From Paracoccaceae bacterium (lineage in GTDB: Bacteria; Pseudomonadota; Alphaproteobacteria; Rhodobacterales; Rhodobacteraceae): a stretch of DNA of 6,455 nucleotides. The DNA lies in assembly GCA_023263735.1 (NCBI GenBank), contig JALQUQ010000155.1, forward strand, positions 1 to 6,455, in the 5' to 3' direction. The position numbers were made by a program, and so were the translations under genes. Positions 1 through 6,415 of this stretch are shown in pieces (the first letter of the stretch is position 1; every line of letters starts with the position of its first letter). A model generated the notes under the pieces. That model made no database searches. It was not told the DNA's origin and saw only the letters and a program-made list of their open reading frames with translations.

Positions 1-220
1 GCTGCAGATGATGGCGGGGATGCTGAATGTTTCGATCCGCTGGCTGTTGACGGGCGAGGGCGAGGGGCTGGATCAGCCCGCAGGCCCCGAACGGCTGGGA
101 CCCGAAGCCAAGGAAATGCTGATGGAACTTGCCCGGATGCGCACACAGATGTTGTCCCTTACCAATGAAATGGGGCAGATGGAGAAACGGTTGCGGCAGA
201 TCCTGCGGGGCAGAGGTTAA
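1..220 (+). CDS. Small XRE-like helix-turn-helix protein, C-terminal part (5' end outside the window)
   Basis: The reading frame is open from the left edge and ends at TAA 218-220, so about 73 C-terminal residues are visible. The first visible stretch (MLNVSIRWLLTGEGEG, coded from about position 20) resembles the last helix of an XRE/Cro-type helix-turn-helix domain, where a segment like 'L.VS..WLLTGEG' follows the recognition helix. The remainder, with alternating Leu/Met and charged residues (LMELARMRTQMLSLTNEMGQ), looks like an amphipathic or coiled-coil tail that could mediate dimerisation. The internal ATG at 8 is probably not the true start, because the HTH core would then be missing. 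The stop lies one base before the sdhE start, so the two are probably co-transcribed. DNA-binding regulation is inferred from the motif; the target is unknown. Confidence 0.6.
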   Translation, partial: LQMMAGMLNVSIRWLLTGEGEGLDQPAGPERLGPEAKEMLMELARMRTQMLSLTNEMGQMEKRLRQILRGRG

Positions 221-221
221 A

Positions 222-494
222 ATGATGGAAACGGCAGAGGCTCGGATCAAGCGGATGACCATGCGGTCATGGCGGCGCGGGACCAAGGAAATGGATCTGG
301 TTCTGGGCCCTTGGGCCGACGTGCATCTGGCCGGGCTGAGCGAGGAGCGGTTGGCGCTTTACGATCGTCTGCTTGAAGAAAACGATCAGGACCTGATGGC
401 CTGGATCCTTGGGCAGGCCGAAGCACCCAGCCATCTGGCGGAATTCCTGACCGAAATTGCCGATTACGCGCGGGTGCGTCTGGCAAAAAAATAG
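222..494 (+). CDS. sdhE: SdhE, FAD assembly factor for succinate dehydrogenase
   Basis: This 90-residue protein belongs to the SdhE/Sdh5/YgfY family (DUF339). These small cytoplasmic factors promote covalent attachment of FAD to the flavoprotein subunit SdhA, and to FrdA in some bacteria. The family signature R-G-x-x-E is present as RGTKE (residues 19-23), preceded by the usual basic/aromatic helix (RMTMRSWRRG) and followed by MDLVLGPWAD. The rest is the expected small acidic helical bundle, including the E-N-D-x-D-L-x-x-W-I-L segment near residues 62-72. Length is normal for the family. Two ATGs are adjacent: ATG 222 lies 5 nt after an AGAGG stretch (212-216), while ATG 225 lies 8 nt after it and may be the one used. 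The gap to the upstream HTH gene is 1 nt. No sdhABCD genes are in the window. Confidence 0.9.
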   Translation: MMETAEARIKRMTMRSWRRGTKEMDLVLGPWADVHLAGLSEERLALYDRLLEENDQDLMAWILGQAEAPSHLAEFLTEIADYARVRLAKK

Positions 495-562
495 TCGGGC
501 CGCAGATCGGTTTACGGAATGTTTGCGGTTTGTGCTGATTCTACCCCTGTTTTCTGGACGGC

Positions 563-566
563 GGAG
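563..566 (+). promoter_or_regulatory. Ribosome binding site of the LdtR-type gene
   Basis: GGAG lies 7 nt upstream of ATG 574. It selects this start over the longer open frame that begins inside sdhE at 457. Confidence 0.65.
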
Positions 567-573
567 TAGTTGC

Positions 574-1083
574 ATGACCCTTCAATCCTCCATGCCAGCC
601 CCGGTGCTGGATGGGTCCCAAAAGATGGTTCTGTTGGGATATCTCGAAAATCTGGCCTTGGTCGAACGTCTGCACCGGCTGATCCTTGACGTCATCAAGG
701 ATGAGTTTGAACGTTTGAATCTGCTGGAAATCAACGCGGTTCAGGCCTTGCTGCTGTTCAATGTCGGCGAGAATGAGGTGACGGCCGGTGAACTGAAAAG
801 CCGCGGGTATTATCAGGGGTCGAACGTCAGCTATAATCTGAAAAAGCTGGTGGAGCTGGGCTATATGCACCACCAGCGCAGCGAGGTGGATCGCCGTTCG
901 GTGCGTGTGCGGCTGACCGACAAGGGCCGCCGGGTGCGTGGCATGCTGGATGGCCTGTTTCTGAAACATGCCGACACGCTTTTGCGCCGCCATCTGGTCG
1001 ATGCCGACGGGATGGAGCAGGTGAACAGCACCCTGAAACGGTTGGAGCGGTTTTGGACCGAACAGATCCGCTATATCTATTGA
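574..1083 (+). CDS. ldtR: MarR-family winged-helix transcriptional regulator, LdtR type
   Basis: This 169-residue protein is a winged-helix regulator of the MarR superfamily and resembles LdtR, a regulator conserved in alphaproteobacteria. LdtR was characterised in Candidatus Liberibacter asiaticus, where it controls an L,D-transpeptidase gene and stress tolerance. The N-terminal helix (ENLALVERLHRLILDVIKDE, about 25-44) would form the dimer interface. LTAG-like 'VTAGELKSRGYY' (69-80) leads into the recognition helix GSNVSYNLKKLVELGYM (82-98). The wing is about 103-118, with the D-R-R-S-V-R-V core. The C-terminal helix ending in ERFWTEQI completes the dimer interface. The frame is open further upstream, but ATG 574 has GGAG 7 nt before it and gives a normal length. 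The gene starts 79 bp after sdhE. It converges on kpsC and overlaps that gene's stop codon by 7 bp. The subfamily match is strong; the target genes here are unknown. Confidence 0.82.
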   Translation: MTLQSSMPAPVLDGSQKMVLLGYLENLALVERLHRLILDVIKDEFERLNLLEINAVQALLLFNVGENEVTAGELKSRGYYQGSNVSYNLKKLVELGYMHHQRSEVDRRSVRVRLTDKGRRVRGMLDGLFLKHADTLLRRHLVDADGMEQVNSTLKRLERFWTEQIRYIY

Positions 1084-3134
1084 CGCGGTCGGCGCCACAG
1101 ATGGGCGTGGGTGGAAAAAGCACCCTGCAGCTTGGCCAGAATGCGGTTTGCGTGACCGGGGGGGGCGACTTGGCCGTTGGAAAGGCGGTCGATGATCACC
1201 TCGGGCGGGCAGGGGCGGTCTGAGATCGGGTCGTGATAGCGGGGATAGGCGATCAGCGCGGCGTGAATCAGCTGAAGCAGGCTGGGGCGGGGCAGGGGAT
1301 GACCATCAGGCGCCTGCCTGCGGCGAAGCGGCGTCGGGCCAAGGTCGCGCGTCAGCCCCCATCCGGCATAAAAGGGCGCGCCCAAACAGGTGACCGGCTT
1401 GCCACGGATCAGGGCCTCAAAGCCAAGCAGGCTGGTCATCGTCCAGACCTCGTCGCAAGCCTCGATCAGGGCGATCGGATCGGCCTTCTGCGCGATGACA
1501 TCGGCAAGGGTCAGCGCCTGATCTTTGGTGATCGCCCCAGGGCGCAGGCCCGCCTCGACATCCGGATGGGGTTTATAGACCAACACCGCGTGAGGGTTTT
1601 GGGACCGCACCGCCTGCAGCAATGCGAGATTGGTTGCGATATCGGTGGTTCCACAGCGAATTGACGCATCGTCTTCGACCTGGCCGGGAACCAGAATGCG
1701 GTGGCCGGGCGGCAAATCTGGGTTGGTTTGCGCCAGATTGTACTTCGACACCCGTGCCCGGATGACCGCCTGCTGCAGGTTTTCGGCCCGCCTTGCGCCG
1801 CCGGGCGGAAGGGGGGAGAGGATCAGATCTTCCAGCCGCGAAGGCTGGTTGGGATCAAAGTAAATCCCCTTTGGATCAACGATCAGCGACAGCGGGGGAA
1901 TAAGGTCGGCCCCCAGCCCGCGCGACCGCAAAAAGCCGTCCTCCACCCGCAGGAGCCCGGGATGGGACAACCCTTCGGAGGCGGTGCCCCAGACCAAAAC
2001 CGAACGGTCGTTTTTCGCGGCCATGGTCTTTGAAAACGTCAAAGGTTTCTCACGCCCGAAAAACCGTTGCAGATGGCTGCGCTTCCACAGGCGCATGCCG
2101 ACCGCCACATGGCCCCGGCGATCCTGGCGAAAGGCTTTGACCTCGGCCTCGATCTGATCCAGCGCCTCTTCAAAGCTGCACAGGCGATCGCGGCACGGGT
2201 CATACCAGACGGGGGCTAGGATCATCGCCCCGGCAAAAAGCTGGGTCTTGGTCAGGCGTCGATTGCGACGGGGCGACGTGGGCCCCCGGTCGTCGGTCAG
2301 CCCCCAGCCCGCATAAAAGGGCGTGCCATAGACCTTGGGTCGGTGCCCGGCCAAAATCGCCTCGAACCCCAATTGCGACGAAACCGTATAGACGGCCACC
2401 GCCCCCTGCAGCAAAGCCCAAGGCGAAACCGGTTGATCGAAAAAGGTCACATCCGGCACCGAGGGAGGCGTTGCGAACGACCCTTTCCGCAGGCCCGCCA
2501 TCGCATCGGGATGCGCCTTGATCAAAATCGGCAAATGCGGAAACTCGGCCCGGGCATCGGCAACCATCTGATGAAACGTGGCTTCGGTTGCGCCCGAGGC
2601 CAGCACCGAGGCATCCCGATCGCTTTGATCGACGACAAGGACATACCCCGGCGGGGGCGGTGGCAGGTCTGGGTCATGATTATTGTATTTTGACAAGTCA
2701 TGGGCGATCAATCGGCCCGTTCCGGCCCTCGCACGATCCAAAAGGTTCGAATCGTCCAAGTCTTCGGACTGTAGGATCTGCTCTAGGCGGGAGGGGCGAC
2801 GCCCATCGAAATGCACACCGACGGGATCGATCAAAAGCCCCATCGGCCCTTCGCCCAGACGGCCGGGGCGGATCGAACGGAGAAAGGCATCCTCGACCCG
2901 GATCAGCGCGCAATTGCGGGTTCGCGCGACTTTTTCGCCCCGATGGGCAAAGGGACTTTGCCCCCAAACCACCACCCCATCCTGCGGGCCGGGCAGGCCC
3001 ACGGCCAAGTGATGGCCCGAAAGTTCCAGAATGCGGCGCACCCGTTTTTGCCGCGCAAAGCCCAGATTGAAATAGCAAAGCCGCCGAGGGGGACCCTCGA
3101 CGGCCTTGGGTTTTTCATCCGGGCGCGGGGCCAC
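1077..3134 (-). CDS. kpsC: KpsC, dual-domain beta-Kdo glycosyltransferase for the capsule lipid linker
   Basis: This protein adds alternating beta-2,4- and beta-2,7-linked Kdo residues to the KpsS product, building the oligo-Kdo linker of ABC-transporter-dependent capsules at the inner face of the inner membrane. KpsC-type proteins are tandem GT99/GT107 enzymes, and the duplication is plain here. Repeated pairs are VVVWGQSP (54) and VLVWGTAS (379); VEDAFLRS (80) and VEDGFLRS (397); LLIDPVGVHFD (100) and LIVDPKGIYFD (417); SKYN (148) and SKYN (463); IKAHPD (205) and YKPHPD (520); LGFEAIL (255) with PFYAGWGLT (272), and LGFEALI (570) with PFYAGWGLT (587). I chose GTG 3134, 7 nt after the OPX stop and 6 nt after a weak AGG. 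It gives 685 residues, close to E. coli KpsC (about 675), with the conserved N-terminus near RRLCYFNLGF (17-26). An ATG at 3227 would overlap the OPX gene by 86 bp. Residues 158-162 are five consecutive prolines. Confidence 0.92.
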   Translation of the reverse strand: MAPRPDEKPKAVEGPPRRLCYFNLGFARQKRVRRILELSGHHLAVGLPGPQDGVVVWGQSPFAHRGEKVARTRNCALIRVEDAFLRSIRPGRLGEGPMGLLIDPVGVHFDGRRPSRLEQILQSEDLDDSNLLDRARAGTGRLIAHDLSKYNNHDPDLPPPPPGYVLVVDQSDRDASVLASGATEATFHQMVADARAEFPHLPILIKAHPDAMAGLRKGSFATPPSVPDVTFFDQPVSPWALLQGAVAVYTVSSQLGFEAILAGHRPKVYGTPFYAGWGLTDDRGPTSPRRNRRLTKTQLFAGAMILAPVWYDPCRDRLCSFEEALDQIEAEVKAFRQDRRGHVAVGMRLWKRSHLQRFFGREKPLTFSKTMAAKNDRSVLVWGTASEGLSHPGLLRVEDGFLRSRGLGADLIPPLSLIVDPKGIYFDPNQPSRLEDLILSPLPPGGARRAENLQQAVIRARVSKYNLAQTNPDLPPGHRILVPGQVEDDASIRCGTTDIATNLALLQAVRSQNPHAVLVYKPHPDVEAGLRPGAITKDQALTLADVIAQKADPIALIEACDEVWTMTSLLGFEALIRGKPVTCLGAPFYAGWGLTRDLGPTPLRRRQAPDGHPLPRPSLLQLIHAALIAYPRYHDPISDRPCPPEVIIDRLSNGQVAPPGHANRILAKLQGAFSTHAHLWRRPRQ

Positions 3135-3141
3135 GAGAGAC

Positions 3142-4281
3142 CTAGCCGCCGGTCCCCACCGTCGCCAGCGAGTCTGCGGTGGTCGCGGTGCCGGTGATGG
3201 CAGACAGCGTTTTCTGCCACTGAACATAGGGCGCTTCGGTCACGTAGACCGTGTCGCCGTCGCGCACGATAAAGTCCCGCGCCTCGAACATGCCGGTCGG
3301 CCGTGTGAGGTCAAGCACATAGATCATGCGCTGATCCCCCTGCAAATCCTTACGCCCCAGAACCGCGTTTGCAATTTCAGCCGGTTCGTTGCGGAAGACG
3401 AAAACCCCCGTCGGATCAGCCGCTTGGGTGTTCAGGCCGCCCACGATGGCAATCGCTTCGATGGCGGAAAGCGTTTGGGTTTCAAAGGGCACACGGTTTT
3501 GCGTGCCGGTCGCGCCAAGCGCCACGAAACTGCGGGTGTCCCGCTCGACGACGATCTTGTCGCCACCGCGCAAGGCCACGTCGAACTTGGGGTTTTCGTA
3601 CAGATCCTGCAGCCAAACCCGTTCGGTCACCGTGCCGCGGGTCACGCGGATGATCGCCGTTTCCGGATCGATGGTCACCCCGCCCGAACGGGCGATCATG
3701 GCCGAGAGCGTGCGGGTCGGGCGTTCGATGGCATAGATGCCGTTTGCCCCGACCGAGCCCTGAACCGAGACGGTCGCCCCATCCCCCGCCACGCGCTGAA
3801 CGCTGACCTGCGGGTCGGGGGTTTGGGTGTCAAGCTTGCGGGTGATGGCCTGCCGCAGCCCCTCGGGCGTTTGGCCGGCGGCCTTGATCCGGCCCGCATA
3901 GGGCACGAAAATATAGCCTTGACCGTCAACCTGCACCTCGGTCAGGGCGCTGACGCGCTGGCCGGTGTTGCCCAAAAGCGGATCGTCACGCACGTTTTCA
4001 AACACGGTCATGCCCAACGTGTCGCCGGGATTGATCGTATCCGAACCGACCACTCCGGCCGAGACGAACCTGCTGGAAAATCCAAAGGCCGGGATCACGG
4101 CTGTGGCCCGGGTCACGCGGGGATTGACCGAGACGATGAAGGCATCGCCCTCGCGCAGCACAGAGCCGGCGAAAATCTCGCGCTTATTCGGCCCGCTGCG
4201 AGGCAAACCGCACGAGGCAGTTGTCGCAACCAAGGCTGCAAGGGCCAAGGCTTTTGCCCCCCTTGATGTCATCACTTTCAC
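3142..4281 (-). CDS. Outer-membrane polysaccharide export (OPX) lipoprotein, Wza/CtrA/KpsD class
   Basis: This is probably the outer-membrane channel component for capsule secretion. The N-terminus is a lipoprotein signal: a short basic region (TSRGAK), a hydrophobic Ala/Leu core and a lipobox-like T-A-S-C, giving lipidated Cys24. The Poly_export domain follows, with INPGDTLGMTVFEN (about 83-96), the V-D-x-x-G-Y-I-x-V-P-Y-A-G-R-I segment (118-132) and PQVSV (157-161). Two SLBB-like segments come next: about 168-240 (VSVQGSVGANGIY) and about 250-345 (FVALGATGTQNRVPFETQ). The C-terminal VTEAPYVQWQKTLSAITG may supply the membrane-spanning helix, as in Wza. GTG 4281 was chosen over ATG 4272 and ATG 4347 because AAGGAG sits exactly 8 nt upstream. 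It gives 379 residues, about the length of Wza and CtrA and shorter than E. coli KpsD (about 558). The gene sits between kpsS and kpsC, so a capsule role is well supported; the exact OPX subgroup is not resolved. Confidence 0.9.
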   Translation of the reverse strand: MKVMTSRGAKALALAALVATTASCGLPRSGPNKREIFAGSVLREGDAFIVSVNPRVTRATAVIPAFGFSSRFVSAGVVGSDTINPGDTLGMTVFENVRDDPLLGNTGQRVSALTEVQVDGQGYIFVPYAGRIKAAGQTPEGLRQAITRKLDTQTPDPQVSVQRVAGDGATVSVQGSVGANGIYAIERPTRTLSAMIARSGGVTIDPETAIIRVTRGTVTERVWLQDLYENPKFDVALRGGDKIVVERDTRSFVALGATGTQNRVPFETQTLSAIEAIAIVGGLNTQAADPTGVFVFRNEPAEIANAVLGRKDLQGDQRMIYVLDLTRPTGMFEARDFIVRDGDTVYVTEAPYVQWQKTLSAITGTATTADSLATVGTGG

Positions 4282-4370
4282 TGCTCGGGCTCCTTGAACT
4301 GGATTTGCCTCAAGTTTTGCCTGCAAACCTACAGAAGTATGGAACAAAACGCCAGAGGGCAGATCGGCGC
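4282..4370 (-). other. kpsS to OPX intergenic gap (89 bp)
   Basis: Between the kpsS stop (TAG 4373-4371) and the OPX GTG start there are 89 bp, the longest gap inside the cassette. It is AT-richer than the flanking genes and holds a short inverted repeat on the minus strand (TTTGC-AG-GCAAA, about 4335-4324), too small to call a terminator. I could not identify a convincing -35/-10 pair. It may hold an internal promoter or an mRNA processing site, but the sequence does not decide this. Confidence 0.3.
4290..4295 (-). promoter_or_regulatory. Ribosome binding site that fixes the OPX start
   Basis: On the minus strand AAGGAG is 8 nt from GTG 4281 and 17 nt from ATG 4272. This spacing favours the GTG, adding three residues before the ATG-initiated form. 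Confidence 0.65.
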
Positions 4371-5672
4371 CTAGTTCACAAGTCGCAACTGTTGCCGTGG
4401 AGTCGCGTTTCCCTTGGCCAAGGCTTCATAGGGATCTTCGGGTGAAAGCATCATATCGACCACCTGACGCAGCAGTTCACGACGCCCGCGCGACGAATAG
4501 AAACCGCCCGCGATCTGGCTGGTTTCCAAAAGGTAATGGCGGTAATCGCGATAAGCCCGCGCATCGGGGCGCAGGGGATGGGCAAAGAAGTCTGGCAGCG
4601 ACTGGGTCGAAACGAATTCCGGTTTGGCATAAACGGCCGCGCCGAATGTCTTGAGCGGCATGCCGCGCCACAGCACCTGTTGCGCCGAGGTGGAGTTGAC
4701 CGTCACAGCCGTGCGGGCGTGGTTCAAAAGCTGAGCAAGCTTTCCCCCCCGCACGAAATGAACCCGGCCCTGAAGTCCAAGCTCGCGCGCCAGTCTTTTG
4801 ATTTCGCGGGACAGCGGGGCACGGCCGTCCTCCAGCGGATGGGCCTTGAACACCAGATGGTGATGGGGCGGCGCGCCTTTGGCAAAACCGTCGCAGACCA
4901 GCGCCAGAAATTCGGACATCGATTTGAACGGCGAATGCATTCGGAAACTGGAGTCATGCTCCAGTTGCAGCAAGGCGATGTGATAGGGGAAACCGCCGTT
5001 TCTGATCCGGTATTCGGCCACCATCCGTTCCCAACGGTGAAAGGGCAAAAGGACCAGACGCCTGCAATACAGCAGAAATTCTTGCCAGACCGTGTGGTCG
5101 CGATGGGGGCGGAACTGCGGATAATGCCGCCGCCCGGTCAGAACGAACCAATGATAAAGCGCGCCCCAAAACATATGCTGGCGCATGTCGCCCCACCGGG
5201 CCGGGGCCTCGGGCAGATCCATTTCGGCGTTTCTCAGCGCGGTTTGCATCTCGGGCACGGAGGTGTTCATCAGGCGCGAATGGCCATTCGATCCGCCGCG
5301 TTCATAGGTCACCCAATAGGGCCGCAGGTAGCCTTCTTCAAAGACATGGATTTGCACCCCGCGCTTGCGGGCCACATCAATCGCCATGGCATGAACGGGG
5401 CGCGTGTCGCCATAGATCACCAGATCGGTGATTGCCTTTTCAGTCATCAGGCCATCGACAAAGGCAGACCAATCCTCAGGCGCGCCCTGCCATGGGATAA
5501 AGCTGGCACGATTGCGCCAAAACACCTGATCGCCCAGATTGAAGCCAACCCGCCAGACCTGCGCCCCGGCTTTCCCCAACATCTGGCCCAGACCATGGAA
5601 AAACGGGCCATGGGGACCTTGAAGAAAAAGGAAACGGCGGTTCTCTCCGGTAATGGGCATGGGCACTCGCAT
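4371..5672 (-). CDS. kpsS: KpsS, beta-Kdo transferase that starts the capsule lipid linker
   Basis: KpsS transfers the first beta-linked Kdo from CMP-Kdo to a phosphatidylglycerol-type acceptor, giving the primer that KpsC extends. Family motifs numbered from ATG 5672 are FLFLQGPHGPFF (14-25), GFNLGD (43-48), YGDTRPVH (87-94), FEEGYLRPYWVT (111-122), FKAHPLEDG (275-283) and AVTVNSTSAQQ (322-332). The last two resemble the nucleotide-sugar-binding region of the C-terminal GT-B half. Length is 433 residues, against about 389 in E. coli, mostly because of a longer C-terminal tail. The open frame extends to a TTG at 5750, but that TTG is part of TTGACA, a likely -35 box, so the extension is doubtful. 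ATG 5660 (429 residues) is an alternative; neither ATG has a strong Shine-Dalgarno sequence. It is the first gene of the minus-strand cassette and lies 89 bp before the OPX gene. Confidence 0.9.
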   Translation of the reverse strand: MRVPMPITGENRRFLFLQGPHGPFFHGLGQMLGKAGAQVWRVGFNLGDQVFWRNRASFIPWQGAPEDWSAFVDGLMTEKAITDLVIYGDTRPVHAMAIDVARKRGVQIHVFEEGYLRPYWVTYERGGSNGHSRLMNTSVPEMQTALRNAEMDLPEAPARWGDMRQHMFWGALYHWFVLTGRRHYPQFRPHRDHTVWQEFLLYCRRLVLLPFHRWERMVAEYRIRNGGFPYHIALLQLEHDSSFRMHSPFKSMSEFLALVCDGFAKGAPPHHHLVFKAHPLEDGRAPLSREIKRLARELGLQGRVHFVRGGKLAQLLNHARTAVTVNSTSAQQVLWRGMPLKTFGAAVYAKPEFVSTQSLPDFFAHPLRPDARAYRDYRHYLLETSQIAGGFYSSRGRRELLRQVVDMMLSPEDPYEALAKGNATPRQQLRLVN

Positions 5673-5718
5673 CTCAAACACAGGTCTGAGGGTGAAAAAT
5701 GAGGCATAATCCTTAACT

Positions 5719-5750
5719 GATAAAGGGGAAGAGCGGCGAATTTTTGTCAA
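5719..5750 (-). promoter_or_regulatory. Candidate promoter of the kpsS-OPX-kpsC cassette
   Basis: The minus strand reads TTGACA at 5750-5745, a perfect sigma-70 -35 hexamer. The best -10-like matches downstream are CTTTAT (5725-5720, 19 bp spacer) and TTTATC (5724-5719, 20 bp spacer). Both are poor and widely spaced. The position, about 50 bp ahead of ATG 5672, suits a promoter for the cassette. The -35 is convincing by eye; the -10 is not. Confidence 0.35.
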
Positions 5751-5798
5751 TTCTGATCTTCTTGCGTGGAATTTGCCCGCGATATAGGCATGGTGGCC

Positions 5799-5805
5799 AA
5801 AGGAG
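5799..5805 (+). promoter_or_regulatory. Ribosome binding site of riboflavin synthase
   Basis: AAAGGAG lies 7 nt before ATG 5813. This is a near-ideal Shine-Dalgarno sequence and fixes the start against the longer open frame reaching back to 5744. Confidence 0.8.
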
Positions 5806-5812
5806 ATTTGCC

Positions 5813-6415
5813 ATGTTCACAGGGATTGTCACCGATATCGGCGAAGTGTTGCAGGTCGAGCAGCAGGGTGACCTGCGCGCCCGGATCGGCACGTCATACG
5901 ATGTCAACGGCATTGATATCGGGGCTTCCATTGCCTCTGATGGGGTCTGCCTGACCGTGATCGCCAAGGGCAGCACGCCGCGCAACTGGTATGATGTGCA
6001 GATTTCGGCCGAGACGATTTCCAAGACCAATCTGGGCAAATCCGCGTGGACCGTGGGGCGCAAGCTCAATCTGGAGCGGGCCCTGCGTCTGGGCGACGAA
6101 TTGGGCGGGCATATCGTTTCGGGCCATGTCGATGGCGTTGCCGAGGTGGTCAGGATGGTCCCCGAGGGCGATAGCCTGCGCGTGACCTTTCGCGCCCCGA
6201 AAGAACTGGCCAAGTTCATCGCGCCCAAGGGGTCGGTGGCCCTGAACGGCACATCGCTGACGGTGAATGAGGTGGATGGCACCGATTTCGGCATCAACTT
6301 CATTCCGCATACCCAGCAGGTCACGACATGGGGCGGGATCAAACTGGGCGATTTCGTCAATCTGGAAGTCGATACGATGGCGCGATATGTGGCGCGCCTG
6401 CGGGAATGGTCGTAA
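5813..6415 (+). CDS. ribE: Riboflavin synthase (alpha chain)
   Basis: This enzyme dismutates two 6,7-dimethyl-8-ribityllumazine molecules to riboflavin plus a pyrimidinedione, the last step of riboflavin synthesis, in the cytoplasm as a homotrimer. The gene is called ribC in E. coli. The 200-residue protein has two tandem lumazine-binding barrels. The N-terminal one has the invariant MFTGIV start and GASIASDGVCLTV (37-49), with Ser39 and Cys46 matching active-site positions in E. coli. GDELGGHIVSGHVDG (94-108) joins the halves and carries the conserved His100 and His105. The second barrel repeats the motif as GSVALNGTSLTV (140-151) and has FIPHTQQVTT (163-172). A C-terminal helix (VNLEVDTMARYVARL) would form the trimer interface. 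Length is slightly below the E. coli enzyme (213). No other rib gene is visible in the window; ribD, ribBA and ribH would have to lie outside. Confidence 0.96.
   Translation: MFTGIVTDIGEVLQVEQQGDLRARIGTSYDVNGIDIGASIASDGVCLTVIAKGSTPRNWYDVQISAETISKTNLGKSAWTVGRKLNLERALRLGDELGGHIVSGHVDGVAEVVRMVPEGDSLRVTFRAPKELAKFIAPKGSVALNGTSLTVNEVDGTDFGINFIPHTQQVTTWGGIKLGDFVNLEVDTMARYVARLREWS

Larger units (their letters stand above)
5673..5812. promoter_or_regulatory. Divergent intergenic region between kpsS and riboflavin synthase
   Basis: These 140 bp separate two divergent starts and are noticeably AT-richer than the surrounding genes. They must hold the promoters for both sides. Toward ribE, TATAGG (5783-5788) is a possible -10 with CTTGCG (5761-5766) as a weak -35 at 16 bp. 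Toward kpsS, TTGACA is on the opposite strand. I see no FMN riboswitch-like structure and no clear operator palindrome. Confidence 0.4.

Noticed and set aside
541..1098. A 185-codon minus-strand frame opposite the LdtR-type gene
   Set aside because: It is antisense to a well-supported MarR-family gene and has no domain of its own.
3106..4266. A 386-codon open frame on the plus strand, fully antisense to the OPX gene
   Set aside because: Its protein is rich in Arg, His, Gly and Asp with no recognisable domain. The opposite strand encodes a clear OPX lipoprotein. Long antisense frames are expected from codon bias in GC-rich genomes.
4308..4336. An inverted repeat of TTTGC/GCAAA in the gap between kpsS and the OPX gene
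   Set aside because: The stems are only 5 to 7 bp, with a bulge or a 2-nt loop. That is too weak to call a terminator or attenuator.
4536..5702. A 388-codon open frame on the plus strand, antisense to kpsS
   Set aside because: It has no recognisable motif and composition typical of an antisense shadow, while the minus strand carries all the KpsS motifs.
5673..5812. A possible FMN riboswitch upstream of riboflavin synthase
   Set aside because: The leader is short and I could not find the conserved FMN-element segments or a paired stem arrangement.
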